Source: Pleurodeles waltl
Taxonomy: Eukaryota > Chordata > Amphibia > Caudata > Salamandridae
DNA length: 64,000 bases
Assembly: GCF_031143425.1 (NCBI RefSeq)
Contig: NC_090451.1
Coordinates: 663,428,575-663,492,574, forward strand
Direction of reading: 5' to 3'
Below the pieces are notes generated by a model. It did not search any database. It saw nothing but the letters and a program-made list of their open reading frames with translations, and was not told the DNA's origin. A program made the translations under genes and the position numbers. Position 1 is the stretch's first letter. Every line of letters starts with the position of its first letter. This document shows, piece after piece, positions 45,480-58,005 of the stretch.

Positions 45480-47112
45480 TTGCTCCAAGCTCTGATTTCA
45501 CTGCGTACATCATTCACATATTTATGCCCACTCAAGCCCTGAAATCACAGTGTCCAGAGACCCCAGCATCAACAGTACACCCCAAGCCAAGGAGTCACTC
45601 CTCCTGCCATATCTAGTGTACTCTCTCAAACCAGCCCAAATTTGATACTTCTGTGAAACACTCCAAATTACCTCCAATCTGATGTCAGCTCACAACCAGC
45701 TTCACTGGTCATACCTAGGCTCAGTGTTACTTCTCACTGCCTTATTGAGACTGGTGCACCACTCACATTAAGCATGGGGATCTCCATCACCCTAGGCCTT
45801 AGTATTTCAATCATATGCCACCCACCCACTCATTCACATAATAAGCCATCGATCAGCATGACAGCTCACCGAATCCTTGAAGTAAGGATTCATCCTCAGC
45901 AGTGACTGTAAACTCATTATCAGGCTCTCTTATCTCCATGACAGCACTTAATATCCTTGGTACCAGAGATTGTGATAGCCCGACAATTGCTGCTCAAATC
46001 ATATACCCATAAGCCATGGCATCACTGAAGAATCCCAAGCAGAAGTCCTTTGCATAGCTAAATCTGGTTCTGAAGTCTTGGCTAGAAGTGCTAGTGACTG
46101 CCAGCTTGCAGAGACCCTGAACAGAGTTCCACCTTGCATTGAAATATAATTCATGTTGAATGATGGAGTAGTCAAGCTTTAATAAAGTCAATTTGACACT
46201 CAATTTGGGAAGCCCAAGACCAGAACGTTGTAATGCTCGCATAGGTATGGAAACCAGAAGTTGCCTCTTCTCACCACATCTTGGTTACAAAATAATGATG
46301 CAATGCTACTGAAGTGTTTGCCCGAACCCTCCATTAGTTAGTTATTGGATTTGCAGAGGATGTCTCATTTTCCAGCCTCTTGAGTTGCTTGGGTCAACAT
46401 GTTGTTTCACGTTACTCACTTTTCCTGTGAGTGTAGGTTGAACCACATGTTTTGCTGGCTTCATTTGATTTGTTTAGCCAGGCAGGGCTTTAGAAATCAA
46501 CTAGTTGCCATCAAAGCCAACGGTTGAGTAACTGAATGAAGCTACAATCAGGTGCCCCATAAACATGTGTCCTAAAAGTATGATTTAAAACAAAATGCTT
46601 TTAGAGAAGGAAAAAAGGAAAAAGACAGCGAGATATTTTTGTCAAAGTTATAGCATATTTATTTCCATCTTATATCTATAGGTCACGTTGTATGTTTGGG
46701 GTAGAGCAAGTTACTGACTCTACCCCATGCCAACTAGTCTCAAAGATGTGAAAGTGACATGACTGCATTTGTACAGCAATTGTTTTAGAGGTGACCCAGC
46801 CTCCTACTGCACTGCGCCAGGCACTAAGAACCATTCAAATCGCATGTCTCGCACGTGACAGACACCAAACTCTTACCCTGAATACAGAATGACCAGAACA
46901 ACTAGGAAAGCTTCAAAAAGTAGCTCTCACAGTGCTTTTCTTTTTTTTGTTTTGTTTGACAGGGTTTCCTTTTGTTGGAACCTTACTGGTTTCTGTCTGC
47001 TGCTCCTAGGGGTTTTAATGTTTCTGTTTGACTCACTGAATTAAAACTTTTTTACTGAGATAGGCTATTTGTTTTGTGTCATTGTTGTTTGCCTTGTTCT
47101 GCGTCTCGAAGC
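45480..47112. other. Intron sequence, nothing recognised
   Basis: This is part of the long first intron of the proposed minus-strand gene. Scanning found no transposon domain or terminal repeats. The 82-codon minus frame at 46242-45994 lacks flanking splice signals I would trust. Confidence 0.45.
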
Positions 47113-47117
47113 AGGGC

Positions 47118-50100
47118 TGTAGGAGGCTGGACTGGCTTGTAGTGAGTACCAAGGGGTACTTGCACCTTGCACCAGGCCCAGTTATCCCTTATTAGTGTAT
47201 AGGGTGTCTAGCAGCTTAGGCTGATAGATAATGGTAGCTTAGCAGAGCAGCTTAGGCTGAACTAGGAGACGTGTGAAGCTACTACAGTACCACTTAGTGT
47301 CATATGCACAATATCATAAGAAAACACAATACACAGTTATACTAAAAATAAAGGTACTTTATTTTTATGACAATATGCCAAAGTATCTTAGAGTGTACCC
47401 TCAGTGAGAGGATAGGAAATATACACAAGATATATATACACAATAGCAAAAATATGCAGTATAGTCTTAGAAAACAGTGCAAACAATGTATAGTTACAAT
47501 AGGATGCAATGGGGAAACATAGGGATAGGGGCAACACAAACCATATACTCCAGAAGTGGAATGCGAACCACGAATGGACCCCAAACCTATGTGACCTTGT
47601 AGAGGGTCGCTGGGACTATTAGAAAATAGTGAGAGTTAGCAAAATAACCCTCCCCAAGACCCTGAAAAGTGAGTGCAAAGTGCACCAAAGTTCCCCTAAG
47701 GACAAAATAGTCGTGTTAGAGGGAAAATGCAAGGAAAACACAAATCAGCAATGCAACAACGATGGATTCCTGACTGAGGGTACCTGTGGAACAAGGGGAC
47801 CAAGTCCAAAAGTCACAAGCAACTCGGAGATGGGCAGATGCCCAAGAAATGCCAGCGGTTGGTGCAAAGAAGCTCTTACTAGGCTGAAGAGCTGTGAATA
47901 CTGCAGGAACGACAAGGGCTAGAGACTTCCCCTTTGGAGGATGGATCCCCCACGCCTTGGAGAGTCGTGCAGAAGTGTTTTCCCGCCGGATGGACGCCAA
48001 CAAGCCTTGCTACACGCAAATCGTGCATTTGGCGTTTTTGGACGCTGCTGGGGCCCAGGAGGGACCAGGAGGTCGCAAATTGGACCTGCAGAGAGAGGGG
48101 ACGTCGAGCAAGACAAAGAGCCCTCACTGAAGCAGGTAGCACCCGGAGAAGTGCCAGAAACAGGCACTACGAGGATGCGTGAAACGGTGCTCGCCGAAGT
48201 TGCACAAAGGAGTCCCACGTCGCCAGAGACCAACTTAGAAAGTCGTGCAATGCAGGTTAGAGTGCCGTGGACCCAGGCTTGGCTGTGCACGAAGGATTTC
48301 CACCGGAAGTGCACAGGGGCCGGAGTAGCTGCAAAGTCGCGGTTCCCAGCAATGCAGCCCAGCGAGGTGAGGCAAGGACTTACCTCCACCAAACTTGGGC
48401 TGAAGAGTCACTGGACTGTGGGGGTCACTTGGACAGCGTCGCTGGATTCGAGGGACCTCGCTCGTCGTGCTGAGAGGAGACCCAAGGGACCGGTAATGCA
48501 GCTTTTTGGTGCCTGCGGTTGCAGGGGGAAGATTCCGTCGACCCACGGGAGATTTCTTCGGAGCTTCTGGTGCAGAGAGGAGGCAGGCTACCCCCACAGC
48601 ATGCACAAGCAGGAAAACAGTCGAGAAGGCGGCAGGATCAGCGTTACAGAGTTGCAGTAGTCGTCTTTGCTACTATGTTGCAGGTTTGCAGGCTTCCAGC
48701 GCGGTCAGCGGTCGATTCCTTATCAGAAGGTGAAGAGAGAGATGCAGAGGAACTCGGCTGAGCTCATGCATTCGTTATCTAAAGTCTCCCCAGAGGCAGA
48801 GACCCTAAATAGCCAGAAAAGAGGGTTTGGCTACCTAGGAGAGACGAAAGGCTACTAACACCTGAAGGAGCCTATCAGCAGGAGTCTCTGACGTCACCTG
48901 GTGGCACTGGCCACTCAGAGCAGTCCAGTGTGCCAGCAGCACCTCTGTTTCCAAGATGGCAGAGGTCTGGAGCACACTGGAGGAGCTCTGGACACCTCCC
49001 AGGGGAGGTGCAGGTCAGGGGAGTGGTCACTCCCCTTTCCTTTGTCCAGTTTCGCGCCAGAGCAGGGGCTAAGGGGTCCCTGAACCGGTGTAGACTGGCT
49101 TATGCAGAATTGGGCACCTCTGTGCCCAACAAAGCATTTCCAGAGGCTGGGGGAGGCTACTCCTCCCCTGCCTTCACACCATTTTCCAAAGGGAGAGGGT
49201 GTCACACCCTCTCTCAGAGGAAGTTCTTTGTTCTGCCATCCTGGGCCAGGCCTGGCTGGACCCCAGGAGGGCAGCTGCCTGTCTGAGGGGTTGGCAGCAG
49301 CAGCAGCTGCAGTGAAACCCCAGGAAGGGCAGTCTGGCAGTACCAGGGTCTGTGCTACAGACCACTGGGATCATGGAATTGTACCAACAATGCCAGGATG
49401 GCATAGAGGGGGCAATTCCATGATCATAGACATGTTACATGGCCATATTCGGAGTTACCATGGTGAAGCTACATATAGGTAGTGACCTATATGTAGTGCA
49501 CGCGTGTAATGGTGTCCCCGCACTCACAAAGTTCAGTGAATTGGCTCTGAACAATGTGGGGGCACCTTGGCTAGTGCCAGGGTGCCCTCACACTAAGTAA
49601 CTTTGCACCTAACCTTTACTAGGTAAAGGTTAGACATATAGGTGACTTATAAGTTACTTAAGTGCAGTGTAAAATGGCTGTGAAATAACGTGGACGTTAT
49701 TTCACTCAGGCTGCAGTGGCAGGCCTGTGTAAGAATTGTCAGAGCTCCCTATGGGTGGCAAAAGAAATGCTGCAGCCCATAGGGATCTCCTGGAACCCCA
49801 ATACCCTGGGTACCTCAGTACCATATACTAGGGAATTATAAGGGTGTTCCAGTAAGCCAATGTAAATTGGTAAAAATGGTCACTAGCCTTTTAGTGACAA
49901 TTTGAAAGTAATGAGAGAGCATAACCACTGAGGTTCTGGTTAGCAGAGCCTCAGTGAGACAGTTAGGCACCACACAGGGAACACATACATGCACACCTAT
50001 GAGCACTGGGGCCCTGTGTGACAGGGTCCCAGTGACACATACATATAGGCCACAAACCTATGAGCACTGGGGTCCTGACCAGCAGGATCCCAGTGACACA

Positions 50101-50261
50101 TAACAAACATACTGAAACCATAGTGTTTTCACTATGAGCACTGAGGCCTGGCTATCAGGATCCCAGTGAGACAGTGAAAACAGTGACAAACACCCTGACA
50201 TACACTCACAAACAGGCCAAAAGTGGGGGTAACAAGGCTAGAAAGAGGCTACCTTCTCACA
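47118..50261 (-). mobile_element. Complete long solo-LTR-like element (family A)
   Basis: 3,144 bases bounded by TG..CA: on the plus strand it starts TGTAGGAGGCTGGACTGG and ends GGCTACCTTCTCACA. The 5-bp sequence AGGGC flanks both sides (47113-47117 and 50262-50266), the duplication expected of LTR-retrotransposon integrase. Read on the minus strand (TGTGAGAAGG to CTCCTACA), an AATAAA lies near 47350, about 240 bases before the 3' end, as in an LTR. No gag-pol and no internal direct repeat is visible, so a solo LTR is the simplest reading. The middle (47950-49330) is GC-rich and full of chance ORFs up to 239 codons. I recognise the family as extremely common in newt sequence (memory). Confidence 0.8.
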
Positions 50262-51736
50262 AGGGCTTACTGACATTGCTATGCAATATACTAACCCAAG
50301 CTACAGGCATTTCACATGTGATCCTGAAAAATGTTACTCACAGTTACAGACTATTTTACAGTCCTGTCACTCCTTCAGAGGCAGAAAGGACTTGTGACTA
50401 GTAAGGCCACAAATGTCAGTCACATACCAGGACTGCCCCTAATATGCCTCCAAGACAGAGGGAACAAAGACCCACTTTTCAGAGGCACCCTTTAAAACAC
50501 AGCACAGCACAGTAAATGACAGATAAACAGCTTGAAGAGTTATTAAATGTTTAGAAGATTTTTTTCCAAAAGCTAGCAGCCCTAGAGCAGTTCCAGGGGT
50601 GATCACAACAATGTCCCAAGCCATCAGACCTTCTAGAATCATTTTAGGGAGTGGAAGTCCATCATATAATAGAATTCAAATTACTTTTATTTGCCCAACA
50701 AGTCAGAGAGGTCTCCCAAAGTCCACACAAGTCACAAAAGCTCTAGAACTACAAACGTGGTCTTTCCAGGTTTCATGTAAAAAGAATTTGGTTCCTTGTC
50801 AGAATAAGAAATTGGTCAAATCTGGGTGATGTGTATAAATTCTTGAGGCTCAATAGGATATTGTCATTGGCATAATACACTTTCTAACTTTCATTAATAG
50901 ACGCAATAAAGAATAACATTTACTCTTAAGAGGTAACTGGAAGAGAAAACCTAAAACACAGACTTGCTTTTATATAAGGTTTAGGTTTAGCTGTGGGTGG
51001 CCTATGTTAAGAATTGATTTCTATGTCAAGACCAGAGGTTTTGAATTATGCTTCTCTTTCTTTACTACTGAAAAACACTGCAGCCGACCAGAACATTGAA
51101 ACCTCAACAAAAAAAAAAAGAAAATCACATTTCGCATGAGTCTCTTGTTTGACCTGCATACTGCTCCACCAATTGAGCTCTGTTAGCACATTTAAACTCT
51201 ATGAGTCCCCATTCCTTCCTCTTTCTTTGCTGCTGCACAGCAACAGATAAGTGTCTTTATGCACAATGTGTTCGTTTGGTGTTTATCTCCTTTTTTTGTG
51301 ATTGATACGGACTTCCGATTGTGCTCTCGCCTCTGGGCGATCATCGAGGGATCTCGATCCCCTGTTTCATGCTAGCGGGGATCTCAGAGGACATTCGGTG
51401 GTCGAGGAATAGTCCTCTTTCTATTCTGAGCGTCGAGCAATTGCACTCCGCCGCACTGTGTTCCAGACCCCTCGGCTTCGGCACTCACATCGTGCAGACC
51501 AGTTGCAGCGGTCTGAACGCTCCTCTTCCCCTACACCCGACGGAGCAGCATAAATGGTGCAGCACTCTGTCCTAGTGGGTGTTCAGGTGGCTCTCTACAC
51601 CTGTTATATTGCTGGCTAGAGCAGTTTCTATAGAAGTTCATTCACCTGATTGGGGCTACCCCTCCCTTTATTTACTGCCTCTATTATGTTTAACAGTCTT
51701 GTGTTGATAGAAAATGTAGGGGCTTTGCACCGATAT

Positions 51737-53020
51737 GGCACAGTTCCTCCCTGAGGACGACTCCTACTGAAAGTCTAATGATTTCTCCTATGAGTACCAG
51801 GAGGAGGAAAGATTGGTGGAAGCCCTAGGTAACTCAGTGCAAGATAATGTTAACAAGGCGTTAATGCGAGCCCTGTGCCCTTTTATTCACCCTCTGGTAC
51901 GCTACGGCAGGAGGGAGCTGGGCACTGGTACAGCAGGGCCCCATCACCCTTTTGAGTTAAGGTCTCAAGACCCTGGGACCCCTCAGAGAGGGACAGCAGG
52001 TTGGTCGTCTGCTGAGACCGGGACTAATGTCCAACTCAGTTTTACTGGATCACAAATATGGTGCATTTTCATTGTCAGGTCCTTTGGGGTTTTCTCATGG
52101 CTTAACACTCCCTGCAGAGGACTCTTCCTCTCAATACTTCACATGTGAACTGTCACAGGAAGAATCGCAACCTTCATCTTCCAAGTGCAAAAACAACAGA
52201 CATAATGTGTCAACATTCCAGCGAAACTTCGAAATTGAAATCTGGATTTAAATTCAGAAGACATCATTCACCCACGTTTGACTGACTGGGTTCTCAGTCT
52301 TGAGGTAGCACAATATGTTAAGGCCTGACTGTGCAAGATATTTGTCCTAGACCTTCTCTTCTGCGTAAGGATGGCGGATAACCCAGATCCAGACCCCTAC
52401 TATGGCCACTTTCTTAAAGAAATATGCCAAGCACCCCAAGACGGGCAAAGACCGTGCTTGGCGCTGGTGTCCAGATAAACTGATAGGCCTTTCAGGGCCC
52501 CTCACCAACATTTTGGAGATGGCTGTTCAAACAAAGGAAAAGCATGTCCCTGTTGACCCAGGTGTACTCTTAGGTTGGTTCCAACAGTTATGTGTATTCT
52601 AGTCAATGCTAATCATGCCATTTAGTCTGAAAAGGTGCAAATCCCTGTTGATGTGGATTGAACCGAAGTTAGCCGATCCTGCAACTTCTAATGCGGACCC
52701 GCTGGCTAACTGCCTTCTGTTTGGAGACTTTGTTTGTTACAGACCCTGGAAAATATGTGGCCACATTCTTGGCTCTGGACAAATCCCAATCCTCTATTAA
52801 GAAAGTGTTCAGCAACAGCGTATTTGCTAGGGCCGGGCACCTCAGAGTTTGTACACGGGCCGTGGTTACTCTCAGACCTCTTGCAGAGGTTACAGTCACA
52901 GAGGACGAGGAGGGGCATCCTATTCTGGATCTAACACCTTTTAACCCTCCAGGAATCAAGGAAGCCGGGGTCGCTCCCACAGAGGCAACTACTGTGGAGG
53001 AAACGCAGCCTTTGACTCCT
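51737..53020 (+). pseudogene. DIRS gag remnant
   Basis: Starting at ATGGCACAGTTCCTCCCTG (51737), translation gives MAQFLPEDDSY and YEYQEEERLVEALGNSVQDN. Further on come DIIHPRLTDWVLSLEVAQYV (about 52265-52320), MATFLKKYAKHPKTGKDRAW (52402) and KYVATFLALDKSQSSIKKVF (about 52750). At least two stops and several frame changes break it. The blocks follow the gag order of the DIRS copy at 12114-15546. Confidence 0.72.
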
Positions 53021-53119
53021 CTTACGCAGGTAAAGATAATTCTATGTTCAGATATTACAATGTGGGGGCATGATCAGATTATTTCTTCGCAATTGGGAGA
53101 TGATTACTCAATTTATTTC

Positions 53120-54030
53120 AGATAGAAAGTCATTTCATAGATTCAGAGGTTCAGGGACTTCTCCAGAAAGGAGTGATAGTTCACTACTTTTCACATCTCA
53201 GGGGTTTCGTCAGTACAATTATTATCATACAGAAGAACGGCAGTGGCTTTGGTCTTGCTCTCAACTGCAAACAGTTCAGTTCTTCGGGGGTCTATCGCTA
53301 CTTCAAGAAGGAGGATATACACCTTCTTTGAAACGTGTTACAAGAGGGAGGATTGGACATTTCGACTTGATCAGTAGAATGTAGATTTTTACGGTTCCAA
53401 TTTTTTCTTCTCACAAGAGGTTTCTCCAATATCATTGGCATCAACAACAGTATGAATGTACAACTCTTCTCTTTGGCATATCCTCTGCCCTTTGGTGCTT
53501 AACCAAGCTGGTAAAGCCAGTAGCTCAGTGTATCAGGGAGAGTGGGTGTAATTGATTTTCTACCTGGACAATCTTCTCATCATGGCCCAAGACCAAGGTT
53601 TGCTGTTTCTTCACCTTTCCTGGGTGATACAACTTCTACAAGACCTAGACTTCATTACAATGTCGAGACGTGTCTAGAGTCCTTCTCAGAATCTGGAATT
53701 CTTGGGGGTCCAAGTGGACTTGTTCTTAGCTCAACTCAAACTCCCTCTAGCGGAAGGGATCTCCATCAGGAAAGAGTTTAAATGAGCCCTCGCCTCTCGG
53801 GCTATATCCTTGTAGATTCTGGCCAGACTGATAGGCCTTCTGGCATCCTCCATTCAGGCCATCTTTCTGGGGCCCCTTCATTATCCGGCCCTTCAGCGCC
53901 TCAAAATCCTTCATCCTTGGAAGGGACTGGCTTATTCAGGTGTCTTTATTGGAGGAGAACAGGATGGAGAACTCCTAGAGGCTGGGTCATATGGATGCCT
54001 GGAACAGCAAGACCACATTTGCCTCTGTTC
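53120..54030 (+). pseudogene. DIRS reverse transcriptase remnant, YLDD changed to YLDN
   Basis: Plus-strand frames give EVQGLLQKGVIVHYFSHLRG (about 53140), TTLLFGISSALWCLTKLVKP (about 53460) and LIFYLDNLLIMAQDQG (53552-53599). They continue with QNLEFLGVQVDL (about 53695) and YPALQRLKILHPWKGLAYSG (about 53880). The active-site box reads YLDN where the family has YLDD, so the second catalytic Asp is lost. Several frameshifts and stops are present. The RNase H and recombinase domains are absent. Confidence 0.75.
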
Positions 54031-54447
54031 TGGAAGCACAGATACCAAGCCGGCCTAGACGATTTCTGGGGAGCGTTGGTTGAGCTGCAGATGGCAAGAT
54101 GTGGAATCATGTTCTGGATTCCTAGATGTCCTTCTTGTGTTCTTGAGGCAATCAACTGTTGGGGAGTTGGCCCTGATTTCCATGTTGGACACAGGCTGTT
54201 CATGTCTGATTGCAATGGTTATTGTATTCTGATATGAAAGAGGAAGGACGGAGGACTCGTGGAGTTTGACATGGCTAGCGTGGTCCGACTGGTGACACAG
54301 TATAGAGGGCAAACAAGAGACTCATGGGAAATGTGTTTTTTGTGTTTAAATGTTTTCATTGGCTGTTGTGTATTTCGGTAGTAAAGAAAAGGAAACCTAA
54401 TCCCCACCTCCGTGTCCTTAATAGAATTGAAAATTCTTGACACAATA

Positions 54448-56437
54448 GTTAAAAAAAGATGTTATTCAACCTTAGTTCAAATTACAATTAAAAAAAAAAT
54501 GAACATGCACTCTGTTTGCAAATATTAATATGAACAGTGTAAACATCAATGAATGCAGAATTAAGTAGACACAGACAAAATACATTTATCTTCCGCAGCA
54601 GAGAAATGAAAAAAATCTTAACTTGAAGGGTTGAGTTAGTGAACTACAGAATGACAGATTATTTGAAACACTGTATACAATCATCACAGCGAGACTTTTG
54701 TGAAACATTGTTTCAAGTGCGCTCTTTCAAGGGAATGACTGGGCTATGCAGTTTTTGGCATTCTAAATAGATGAACACACTAAATTGTAGGAATTCCCAC
54801 ATTAAACAGGGAATAATCACTGGAATCCTCAGTTGTATGGGCTAACAAGTGAAAACAGGCTACTTAAGCTAATAGTATAAAGAGGGTAAATAAGTTACTC
54901 GAAAATATTCAGCAAAAAAGATGGTAAGAAAGCCTCACTAGATAGTGACATTACATTTTGCGGGTATATTAAATTATGGAAGAGTGAGTGGAGCGGGAAA
55001 AGCAATGCATGACCGAGAAAACAATATGGGGGCAGGGGAAGTACACATGCAGACAAACACAGAATGCAGAGGGTCGTGGGAGAAAAGAAGCTGGAGAGAA
55101 GTACATGGGGGCGAGAGTGAGAAACACATGAGAGAGCGAGAAGCACATGAAAACCACAAGAGAGAAACAGAGCACAGACTGGGCATTTGGGCGTGTACAT
55201 GCGGGAAAGAGGTGGAAAAAACATGCACTCTCACGGAGTGGTCAAAAAGACAAAAACAAGTGGAAGGAAAATGCTACTTCTTGGTAAGCCCACAAAAGGT
55301 CATTGTGGTGGGCTTGACTCTAAAATGAAGGAGCGGAAAAGATTCCCTAGCAAACAAAAGCTAATATGGAAAACACTTACCCAAAATAGAGCCTGTGCAA
55401 ATGATTGTCCTTCCATGCCCTGAGCCAGGACTTCTGAAAGGGTATTGTGGAGCTCAGCAGTACACGGGATGAAGCTTTAAAGGCATTATTTGGGTAGGGG
55501 AAGGGGATTTTTACTACAGGAATTACAACAGGTTTAAAGTAGGATCCCTACTTTAAAGCCTTGTAGTGGGCAATGGTTTGAATGTGTGTTTGCATGCACA
55601 AAGGGATATGTGCCCGGGCAAGTGAAGCCTCCTCTCATTCATTTTGGGAAGGGCAGATGCCCCAACCTACTCGAGTTTCATGCGTTGTCTAGTCGTACAT
55701 TGGCCAGCCACCACTGTTCACCTCAGCCCTGTGCACCAGAGATTCAGTCACCCACCATTTCCCCCAAAGTAATTTCACCAGTTGAGCCTCCATTAACCTG
55801 TGATTACTTGTTGACTATCCCACGCCCTATCACTTACCATTCTGTGAGCGACCGAGCCCCTCTGCCCAGTCTGTCATCATACCCTTCAACGCACCACCTT
55901 TCAAGATCTCAAATCATGCATTAGTGGCTTACCCAATCCAGGGGTTACTTTTTGCATTCTGATGTTTGCAGTTTTGCTTTTCCTGTTATCAGTGCGGGAC
56001 TACAACCCCCTAAATGCTAAGAACACCCGCAGACAGAGCAGATCATAAATCGTACTCATAGTAACCTGTGAGCAGCCTCCCAGATAACACCTTCCACCAT
56101 TCACCCCATGGCTCTGAACTACCCCCCACTCTGGGCACTTTTTTTCCATTCAAGAAGCAGCATGCACCCTCTGAAATGAACCAAAGTCCATTCGAAGACC
56201 ACAATGGTGTTTGATGTTCAAGCGCAGCACTTCATTTGATAGGGAGAGTAGCAGCATTTCTCAGCAGAGGTGGAGTGCTTTTAGTGAGATAGTACCAGCA
56301 CTTCTCAGTAAGAAATAGATTCTCTGGTACAGGAAGTACATGGACTTCTATCCTCCCATTTCAGACAGAGGGCCTGTCCCAAATATCACGGAAATACCAA
56401 ACTAATTCAACCCCTTATAAATACCAGTCAGCCGCCA
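54448..56437. other. Intron sequence with a purine-rich simple tract
   Basis: This is part of the proposed gene's first intron. At 55000-55260 imperfect units like GAGAGAAGTACATGGG and GAGAAGCACATGAAA make a purine-rich degenerate tract that supports spurious ORFs on both strands. No transposon domain was seen in the remainder. Confidence 0.45.
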
Positions 56438-56736
56438 CAGTGCTTAATTTGTAAATAAAAACGTGCTGGTGCCCAAAGCCTTCCTCTGAAACACACGGCT
56501 GCTGCAATGAAATGTGTGAGCACGGAATACTGAGGCATTGTAATCCTAAAGCCATTTTAAGCCTCTTGAATCCATTTACAGCCACTCCCTGCACCTTCAA
56601 CTCACTCTTGCAGATTTCTGCTTCCTCCCTTTGTAAAGCTTTCCCTCTTTTTCTTCCTCCCCATTTCCCATATATGTCTTTTGCTGATGCAGAAAAATAA
56701 GTGCTGGTGCCCTCCACCGGCTCAAATAAAGCAGTG
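56438..56736. mobile_element. hAT-like MITE, family 'CAGTGCTTAATTT', copy 2
   Basis: 299 bases beginning CAGTGCTTAATTTG and ending AAATAAAGCAGTG. Internally GTGCTGGTGCCC occurs near both ends. Length and ends match 24015-24315. The flanking 8-bp duplication is not clear, suggesting an older copy. Confidence 0.65.
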
Positions 56737-56780
56737 GCCACAATACAATATCACCTTGTCATAGGAAGTATGCACTATAT

Positions 56781-57590
56781 CAGGGATACTCAAAGTACGG
56801 CCCAGGGGCCACATGCAGCCCTCCTCACCTTTAATTGCAGCCCTCTGTTGAACAGCAGACCTGGGCTGATGTTCACTTGACAAAGCAGAAAAATTCAGAA
56901 AGCTATGAAACGGGCATACTTTATTTACACATTAACTAAGTGGCCTAGACAATTTATCTTTAGGAACAGGTTTAGTTTTATAGATATCTTGCACTAACAT
57001 GTAAAAATGTGATAAACTGTCTGCAAAATTTTAAAAAAGTGTTCTTTATGTAATTGCATGAGCATTTTACTTTACTAGATTAGATTATCTCACTGCATTG
57101 AGAGGCATTTATTAGAAGTGATAGTTTTCAAACATGATCTTGGAAACATTCATGCTGCCTCTGTTTTGAAAACATTGCCATTAGAGAACCAAGAGGCAAG
57201 TTATATAATTGGAACATAATAGTTTATTAAATAAAACACAAGAGAAGATTTAGTATAGCACACATTCCGACCTTTTGTATTTCAAGTGCCTCTCATATGT
57301 CGTAATGAAGAAAAAGTAAGCAAATTAAATAAACCAATTGCCTAGGATCACACAGTTCAGTCAAATGAGGAAGCCAGGTCTGATGCCTAGTTTTCTGGTT
57401 TCACATTTTGCAATTCAACCAACAAATGAGTAGTATCTCTTTTTCGCCCACGGTTGGTTGCTCACATCATGCATCTGCTTCGAGACACTCCCCCCCCCCC
57501 CCTCACCTTTCATCACCCCAACCCTCACCCTGCACGAATAGGGGCGGCCCTCGGGCATGCCACAGAAGGAAATGTTTGCAAGTATCCATG
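56781..57590. mobile_element. hAT-like MITE, family 'CAGxGxTACTC', copy 2
   Basis: 810 bases from CAGGGATACTCAAAGTACGG to AAGTATCCATG. Flanks CACTATAT (56773-56780) and CACGATAT (57591-57598) form an 8-bp duplication with one mismatch. It is about twice as long as the 416-base copy at 33591, which looks like an internal-deletion relative. A poly-C run lies at 57490-57501. Confidence 0.82.
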
Positions 57591-57681
57591 CACGATATAA
57601 AGTCAATTACAATAGACATTCATGTGTAATCAGTGACCCACTGTTTAGATGGCGGGGTGTCCACAGCTCCCAATAACTCAC

Positions 57682-57709
57682 CTTGCACCGCTCCTGCCCC
57701 ATCCTCCAT
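57682..57709 (-). CDS. First coding exon part (exon 1) of the small gene
   Basis: Minus strand: ATG at 57709-57707 in a good Kozak context (G at -3, G at +4), nine codons (MEDGAGAVQ) plus one base, then CAAG|GTGAGT with the donor GT at 57681-57680. It ends in phase 1. The next exon found (45425) begins with the two bases needed, giving Asp at the junction. Exon 1 with its UTR would span about 58010-57682. The full predicted protein is 71 residues from three exons (28 + 110 + 78 bases including stop). An extra unseen exon between exons 1 and 2 cannot be excluded. Confidence 0.55.
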
Positions 57710-57732
57710 CACGATTCTCCTCTTTACCGCTT

Positions 57733-58005
57733 CTAAATTCGCGCTAGTGACGCCGACATAGAAAAGGGACAACCCCCCGGCCTTTGGAAACCCGCTGCAG
57801 CCGGGGTGGAAAACAGCACGACTCCACCAAAACACTCGATGAAAGAGAAAAACCAAGCCAGGGTCATACTAATGTAAACGAAAAAAAATATGCGCATGGT
57901 TTTCGAAAACACTCTCTGGTCTAGTCGCGCGAACAAGAATAATTTGAAGACTGATGATGTTAGTAGGAAAAGCGACGCGCTCCACCGCACATTGTGCGGC
58001 GCCAT
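57733..58005 (-). CDS. Upstream ORF with hydrophobic product
   Basis: Minus strand: ATG at 58005-58003 lies inside the YY1-type motif and would be the first AUG of the transcript. It opens 90 codons, ending at 57733, 23 bases before the downstream ATG. The product starts MAPHNVRWSASLFLLTSSV and has a hydrophobic stretch RIFFFVYISMTLAWFFSF, so it could span a membrane. It might be a regulatory uORF, a second product of a bicistronic mRNA, or T-richness by chance. Confidence 0.35.
   Translation of the reverse strand: MAPHNVRWSASLFLLTSSVFKLFLFARLDQRVFSKTMRIFFFVYISMTLAWFFSFIECFGGVVLFSTPAAAGFQRPGGCPFSMSASLARI

Larger units (their letters stand above)
51022..54447 (+). mobile_element. DIRS-type retrotransposon, recombinase deleted
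   Basis: Left terminal repeat 51022-51178 and right terminal repeat about 54300-54447 are inverted copies, sharing CTTTCTTTACTAC, CACATTT and CATGAGTCTCTTGTTTG blocks. Between them the plus strand carries gag and RT remnants. After RT the sequence runs directly into the right repeat with no recombinase and no clear internal complementary region. The deletion is complementary to that of 12114-15546, which kept the recombinase and lost RT. Confidence 0.82.

Noticed and set aside
45994..46242. 82-codon minus-strand frame upstream of exon 2 as an additional exon
   Set aside because: The phase match between exon 1 and exon 2 does not need it, and it lacks credible splice sites.
47941..48660. 239-codon open frame on the plus strand
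   Set aside because: It is in the GC-rich body of the 3.1 kb solo LTR, antisense to its likely transcription, with no recognisable domain.
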